Assembly (NCBI GenBank): GCA_009760855.2
Contig: WPIO01000150.1
Coordinates: 567,001 to 631,000, forward strand
Direction: 5' to 3'
Length of the DNA stretch: 64,000 nt
Origin: Cristatella mucedo
Taxonomy: Eukaryota > Bryozoa > Phylactolaemata > Cristatellidae
Shown here: in pieces, positions 37,101-64,000 of the stretch
Layout: each line of letters begins with the position of its first letter
How positions within the stretch are numbered: the first letter of the stretch is position 1
Position numbers and translations under genes: made by a program
Notes under the pieces: generated by a model
Database searches by the model: none
What the model saw: the letters and a program-made list of their open reading frames with translations, nothing else
Told to the model about the DNA's origin: nothing

Positions 37101-39860
37101 TATCCCATCTTGAGACTGAGTGTGCACGCTGAATGAGCGCTGAACTATCATACGATCTAGCTCACCCAGGAAAGAAAAGATATTTCACTGCGGAGGGACG
37201 CCGTGTACGTTAACTCCCTAAGCCCTTGCAGTTATCCGAATCCTTGAGTACTAATGCAATCATATACGACCGGAGCGAACTTCCGCTTCCGGCGACGCCG
37301 TGCTAGCTTTTTCACGGAGCCAGTGACTGGCTTAACAGTACATCAAAAGCCTCGGGCAGAGCTGTCGAGCGCAGCCACCCCACCCCGCCCCCCCCCCGAG
37401 GCCACGCCGTCGGTGCTCGCGACGAGGCGTCGCCTGGCTCCGACTGCCATCGAGCTGCAAGGTCACGTGGCCCTTCCCGCGGCCTTCTTTCTTTCGACGC
37501 TCGACGTCGCTAGCCAATGGACAGTGGAGCGCGCCTCAAAAGGGGGGGGGGCTGCTCGGAGCGGCAACCTCTCGGCGGCGGCAGCCAGAGTGGAATGCGT
37601 GCGACACCACGAAGAGCGCTCGCCGCAGCCGCGCGCGCCGCCGCCGCGAGCGTCCGCGGAGTCGGTAGCGCGTGACGACTCCGCCGCCGCCGCAGCGCAA
37701 ATAGCCGCCTCGACGGTCGCCCCGGCAGCCGAGCCAGCGAACTGCACTAGCGCTGCACCGGATGCGCGCGTTCGAGCGCGCTGCCCGAATAGAATCCGCT
37801 GCGTAATAAAGATACGATTAGCGCGGCCGTCGTCCATTGCCGCGACGTGCAGGCTCGCGGCCGTTTCCACCAGCTCGCTGTAGAGCCGGCGCAGCAAAGA
37901 AGAGATCTCACGCACCTATGAATATTCTCGACGCTGCATGTATGCACTCTTTTCACTCTGCTTAGCAAGCGAGCCGGCGCAGCGCTGCGTCGCGGACGTG
38001 CAGGCAGCCGGAGTCAGACGGCTCTTTGCATCGTAGCGCTCGCCGTAAGCGGGCGGGACTTGGCGGTCTGCGCCGCCGTCGTTCTGCTAAACTCAGCAAT
38101 ACGGACCGCGGGAGCTCCTGCGAGAGCCAGGAAAGCAGCCAGAGACCAATAAAAATGCGACGGCGTAGCAAATAAAGAAAGGGTCGAACGCTTCGCGGGG
38201 GGCCTCGACCTTGGGACCTGAAATCCCAATGCCGCCAGGGCATCCGGTGTCGCGAAAGGGCGTCTCTCCGCGGCGCTGATTCTCTCGTTGGCTGCCGACA
38301 GCGGGCGGCTAAGCTCCGAAAGGAGCGCGTCGCTTTTTCGAGCGCGCGCGCGCGCAAAGGAAGTGCGCCCACGGCCCGCCAGCAGCGTGCGACTTCGCGT
38401 CGGGCAAGCCGGTCTCGCCTTTCGCGCGCGCACCGCGCGCACTCCGAGCGGGCCGCGGTCGGCGGTGCGGGGCGCGCGGTTAAGGCCGCCGGACCGGTTA
38501 GCCGCGGCGCCCTAGCGCGCCGAGTGCAGGTCGCTGATGACCGAAGGCCCGATGCTTCGCGACGGAAGCAGGGCACTCAGCAAGATCGACCACTTACGCC
38601 ACTTTTGCCACAGTGGCAACGGCGGCGGCGGCGGAGCGAACACTGACGAAAGATGGACCACGAGGCGCCACGAGGCGACGACGGCGAGTTATCGACGGCC
38701 GAGTCGTCTTGCACTGCGCTGGCTAGCGAAAAGAATGCTTCCGCCGTCGCCGCCGCCGCCGCCGCCGCTACGCCAGCTGGCGTAGCGGCGAAGACTGCCC
38801 AGATCCGGCCTGGCCCGCCCACGCGGCCACGCTGCGAGTCGAAAGGCCTGCGAGCGCGACGTAGCGTCGCGTCGTCGCTTCCGGTCGCGCGCGAGGACAG
38901 CTGCCGCACTGCGGCGTTCAGCGCTCGCCTGCTACTCAGCCGCCGTGACCGGGCCGCTCCGACGCGGCGGTGGCGCGGCGCCGCCGCTGAATCAAACCGC
39001 GGCGGCGGCGCAGCGGTGGAGGATGCGGTTGCTTATAATCGGGGCTCCGTTTTCGAGAAGCGTTCAACCGACGCTCATCGATGCGGCGATATCTTCGGCG
39101 TCGCTGCCATTATTCGCCGGTCGCTGCATCGGTTCCCACCACTAAAGCTGTAATTGCTATTGACAAATGCGATAACTGTCCCGAGCGCGCTCATTAGCCA
39201 GACCTCGCGTCGGTGTCGGTAATAGCGCGGCGGCAACGGAATTGGGAGTCGGCCGGCTCACAGACCACCGGCAGCGCCGCCAACGACGCGCCGCCGCCGC
39301 GCGTCAGGAGCGGTCAATAAAGCCGCTGCCGGGCGGCGCGCCCGGCAGCGCGCCGCCCGCGGCTCTCAAACTCCACACGCCGGAGAGCACTAGCGGAGAA
39401 TGGCGGGGTCGGCGGCGGCGGCGAATTTGCGACCGTCGCCCAGCCGTCGCATAGAATCCTAACGGTCGCTGCGCCGGCGCAAATGGCCGGTCGTGAGCGC
39501 GTAGGCCTGCGAGACGGCCAGCTGCCCGGTCTCACGTTGTGCACGAACTCCCTCTATCCACGGCTGCGCCGCTAAGCGCTCGCGAGCGCACGCTCGTAGC
39601 CTTTGTACGGCCCGGCGCTCGCGTCGCGCGGTCGCAGCCTCGCCGGCGTCGTCCGCGTCTTGACGCAGCGCGTCGTAGGGCTCGCTCGCGGATAGCGGAG
39701 TGTACCGGTGGCTTGAGATAGTTACGCGAGAGCGGCGCGCCACGCGGGCTCGGTCAGCGATATATGGCTCAGCTGCTTGACGAAAAGAAAAAGTAATACG
39801 TTGTGAGCTCGAGGTTCAATTGGCTTGCATTCAGATAGCGCAGTGCCGGTCTGCTGGACA
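37101..39860. other. CpG-rich intergenic block, no supported gene
   Basis: This GC-dense stretch has long open frames whose proteins are only Arg/Ala/Pro-rich. A 28-bp perfect palindrome lies at 38,763-38,790 and an 11-bp-arm hairpin at 39,325-39,349. It could be a promoter or CpG island. Confidence 0.5.
38763..38790. repeat. 28-bp perfect palindrome without loop
   Basis: CGCCGCTACGCCAG is followed directly by its reverse complement. Confidence 0.95.
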
Positions 39861-39864
39861 AGTG

Positions 39865-40000
39865 GCTCAGGTGCTCGCCTTTTTAAAGACCGAGGTAGAA
39901 GCGAATGTATGTGATGACCGAGGTCGTGGGCTCCAGCCCCGCGGCATACACATGCGAAGCGCCTGAGTAGAGATTGAGCTCTCTTAGGGCGCTATGCCGA
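39865..40000 (+). repeat. SINE family B copy
   Basis: GGCTCAGGTGCTCGCCT forms the head, GGTCGTGGGCTCCAGCCCC the B-box region and GAAGCGCCTGAGTAGAGATT then GAGCTCTCTTAGGGCGCTAT the tail. Confidence 0.8.
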
Positions 40001-40017
40001 TGAATTGTTTTATTTTA

Positions 40018-40085
40018 TATGTAACTCCACAAGGTCACGTCGACCGAGTGGGCGTTGCGTTAGAGAGCGTTGTATAAATAATATA
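40018..40085 (-). repeat. Repeat D fragment
   Basis: TAACTCCACAAGGTCACG followed by GTGGGCGTTGCGTT resembles the start of 20,310. It is short. Confidence 0.4.
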
Positions 40086-40111
40086 AATGTCAGCTGATTC
40101 AACAGTCTCGC

Positions 40112-40265
40112 TTATACAGCGGCAGGAGAGCCTCGGTAGCTATCGCCGCTGCTTGCAGTGAGCAACAAAGGATTGCCCTCTGCAGGACTTGAACCCACGT
40201 GACCTGGGTCGTGGAGTGCGTGCATCTGACGCCTGGTCATGTAGCCCACCCAGACGCTTGAATGG
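40112..40265 (-). repeat. SINE family A copy
   Basis: On the minus strand it reads GTGGGTTCAAGTCCTGCAGA, then GGGCAATCCTTTGTTGC. Confidence 0.75.
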
Positions 40266-40556
40266 CTTTTGATGCGCATACGGACAATGACAATGGCCGC
40301 CGCGACTGTCGAGTCAGCAGGAGGACCTGGCAGGAAAGAAGTCGGACGGAAGTATCGGCGACTGTAGGGCGGGGAGCTACGACGGCGGCGGCGGCGTCTC
40401 TGGGTATCTAGAACAAGGAAAGCGAGCACCGCAGTCTGCAGAGAAAGCGTCGGTCAGCAGAGAGAAAGTCGGTCAGCAGAGAACAAGCGTCTGCCGCCAG
40501 CAGTCTTGGGGCGACAGGAGGCGACAGCTGATTCATTGTCTCGACGAGAGCACGAC

Positions 40557-40570
40557 GAAGAGAGAGAGAG

Positions 40571-40634
<64 letters not shown>
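40557..40634. repeat. (GA)n microsatellite
   Basis: This GA repeat of about 78 bp has one GGCA interruption near its left end. Confidence 0.97.
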
Positions 40635-40637
<3 letters not shown>

Positions 40638-40744
40638 TCTCGAGGAGACGACGAAGCTGCAAAGCAGCATCTATCTCTCGTTCAGCTAAGTCTGAAGGCT
40701 CAGCCTCGGAGAGCTTAGATGCATCGGACATTACGTAACGCCGC

Positions 40745-40905
40745 CGCGATAGCCCAGGAGGTAAGACGCTCGCTCATAGACGACCAAAGTCGCTCGGTTC
40801 GTATCCTGCAGCTGGCGATCCTGTATTGCCAGCTGCAAGCGGTGGCGATGGCCGTTAAGGCTCTTCTGTCGCCATACAGCTGAGTCTGTTAAATCAGCCA
40901 GTTTT
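40745..40905 (+). repeat. SINE family A copy
   Basis: GATAGCCCAGGAGGTAAGAC and TCGGTTCGTATCCTGCAGC form the head. GCGATCCTGTATTGCC and AAGGCTCTTCTGTCGCCATA form the body and tail, ending TTAAATCAGCC. Confidence 0.85.
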
Positions 40906-42685
40906 TTGTTTTATAATACGGTCTGTATCGTCTGATATTTTCGTGGCATTTAATCGGTAGGGTTCGCGAGATTGCTAAGACTCGTCCTCGAGTTCGTTGG
41001 TCGATAAAAGCGGCGAGAGACAAATTCGTTCGTCCGTCCGACTCCTTTCGGTCCGAGCACCATAGAGCGGCGTACTGCCATCCATTATTCGAGCAACGAC
41101 ATGGATAGAATAGGAAGCGGCGTGGATGCATTGGGCAACGACATGAATACATTGAGCACGATTCGACGATTAAACAGCAAAACCGCGCGAGAAAGCTCAT
41201 TAGTTTAAACGATTGCTGGTCTCGATCGTTGAATGCTGTAGTGTCGTATTAGTAATCAGTAATCAGTAGTGTTGAACGCTACCGAGAGATTGAGACGGTC
41301 CACGGCAGGCGACGTTCCTGTCGTCGGCGCTACCTAAAATCAAACTAATCGCATGGAGGAGATTGGTTACTTTGCAACGGTATCGCTTGGATACCTAACG
41401 AATGTTTTCCGATTAAATTCCTCCTGCCTATGTATGCTCCACAAGCTACGTAGCTTACTTTCTGTACATAACCTTGGACAAGGCGGAATGTGGGAGGCCG
41501 GGCAATAATTTGCCCGGTCCTTCCAATCCAATCCGGGCTTTTTAAGTATCGATTGGTTCGATCGGGCCGATTCGAACGGCTTTACAAACAGCCCCTTCGG
41601 CCGACGAAGCACAAAGGAAACCAGAGTTGTGGCCGGCCAAGTTCGTTCACCGGAGAAGATCAAATAGGGAATGTTCTAGCTCGCCCGGATCGGGAGCTCC
41701 GTTTAGCGGCCTTTGCGCGACCGCTACGTCACGAGTACGGCACGCCGGCCCGCGCCGCCTCCTTGTCCGCTCCTCTGCGCCGCCGCCGTCGCTCGCCGGC
41801 GTCGCCAGGCTCCCGATCTCGTTCTCGCACGTGGCGCCGCGGAGGCGGCGGCGGCCGACGTCGGCCGCGGCGCCACGTGCCGCCGCCGCGCTCGGCGTAG
41901 GCGGAAGCGTTGCGGTTGACTCCGCTGTCGCCTCGATGCTGACTGACTTGCCGAGCCGCTGCGGTAGCGCCGAGCCGCCGGCAGCGGAAGCTCGCTCAGC
42001 GGGCGCCGCACACGAGCGCGCTCACCACGCCATTTGCCAGGCGCCGCGGCCTTTAGTGCGCGGTCTCGCGCCAACAGCTGCGCCCGGAGGCGGCGGCGCC
42101 AGCGGACCAGTAGCGTAAATCCCGGCGGGAAGCACTCCGACAAAGAGCGCGCGCTGCTCGACCGCCAGAGGTAGGCCTCGGCTTATTTACCGAGCGCGAT
42201 TTGGCCCATTTATCAGCTCGCAGGAGCTGTGCTTTTGAGGCGATTAGATTCGCAAAATGGCGCTCGGTAAATACGGGCCGGGCTGGAGGGCGCGTGCCGC
42301 GCCAGCGGCGGTCACCTGCTGACGAGCGACCTGCGAGGGGCGCGCGCTCATTGGCGCGACTGGGAACGACTAGGCGCGAGGCAGATGCGTCCGGCACGTG
42401 CCACAAAGCGAGCCCCGCCCTCGACGAGCACCATTGGTCGGGGCCGGCGACCCGAAACGCCAGCCGGCCGACGCAGGCAGAGCTCGTCTCGCAGAGTGCG
42501 CCGACGCCGCCGTGCGATCGAGATTGTCGGCACAGTTCGTCTCGGCTCCCAGCGCGAGCCGAACGCGAAACGGCCGGTCTGCGGATTACCTCGCAGACAC
42601 GGATTGTCGGCGGCTGCGGCGCTCGGTGGCCGCTCCTCATCCGACGCTACGCCAGGCGTCCGGCGTTTCGCGATGGCTGGATAGG
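40906..42685. promoter_or_regulatory. 5' flank of Dscam, CpG-rich from about 41,700
   Basis: No exon is recognised before the signal-peptide exon. The CpG-rich part is a candidate promoter and 5' UTR region. It contains the 16-bp-arm hairpin at 41,827. Confidence 0.4.
41827..41880. repeat. Perfect inverted repeat, 16-bp arms, with inner palindrome
   Basis: GCACGTGGCGCCGCGG pairs exactly with 41865-41880. The loop region contains the palindrome GGCCGACGTCGGCC at 41,853-41,866. Confidence 0.93.
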
Positions 42686-63848
<21,163 letters not shown>

Positions 63849-64000
63849 GTGAGAGACCTCGTGACACGGAGGGAGCCACTACGAATGGGCTGCTTGCTCT
63901 CACTCTTCCTGTAATAACCGCAAGTCCAGCTGTCTTTGAGAACACCCCGAAATCGTTAGCTGCTGCACGGCTGAAGGCTCGTCGGGTCCAGCTTGTGCTA
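63849..64000. other. Start of Dscam intron 15
   Basis: The sequence after donor gtgaga runs to the window edge. The Ig9 exon is not reached. Confidence 0.75.

Noticed and set aside
37254-37883. A 209-residue open frame in the intergenic CpG block
   Set aside because: Low-complexity Arg/Ala/Pro composition, no domain, no splice context; the opposite strand is open as well.

Overview
This is nuclear DNA of an invertebrate animal. Every coding block I can support is a short exon bounded by GT..AG introns. The proteins are animal neural proteins, and the rest is filled with microsatellites, tRNA-derived SINEs and decayed non-LTR retrotransposons. The species cannot be read from the sequence. The heavy simple-repeat load and a Dscam gene without variable-exon arrays argue against an insect or crustacean; a repeat-rich flatworm or a chelicerate would fit, but that is only a guess.

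Two genes lie on the + strand. (1) A complete vesicular monoamine transporter gene (VMAT, SLC18A family): 13 coding exons from 6,726 to 32,578. When joined they give one 560-residue frame with consistent intron phases and a poly(A) signal at 32,708. (2) The 5' part of a Dscam-type immunoglobulin-superfamily cell-adhesion gene: 15 coding exons from 42,686 to 63,848 encoding a signal peptide and Ig domains 1 to 8. The frame is still open (phase 1) at the last donor, so Ig9, the fibronectin repeats and the membrane part lie beyond the window. VMAT loads monoamines into synaptic vesicles and Dscam guides neurite recognition. They are neighbours about 10.1 kb apart, and nothing in the sequence shows that they work together.

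Layout: 1-6,725 is GC-rich DNA with a 222-bp TC repeat, SINEs and a cluster of perfect hairpins upstream of VMAT. 6,726-32,578 is VMAT, whose largest intron (7.3 kb) holds a broken L2/CR1-like LINE. 32,579-42,685 is intergenic, with LINE tails, SINEs and CpG-rich blocks but no supported gene. 42,686-64,000 is Dscam, with introns carrying GA, TA, GGA and CTG repeats and SINE copies.

The repeat fraction is structured. SINE family A (tRNA-like head plus a conserved tail) has about ten copies. SINE family B has a tRNA-like head and a tail that matches the 3' end of the local LINE. The LINE has several 5'-truncated copies. A second LINE-like repeat has at least two copies. There are also more than ten exact snap-back inverted repeats. 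The most unusual signals are the inverted repeats, the LINE/SINE shared tail, and an in-frame CAG minisatellite abutting a VMAT splice acceptor.
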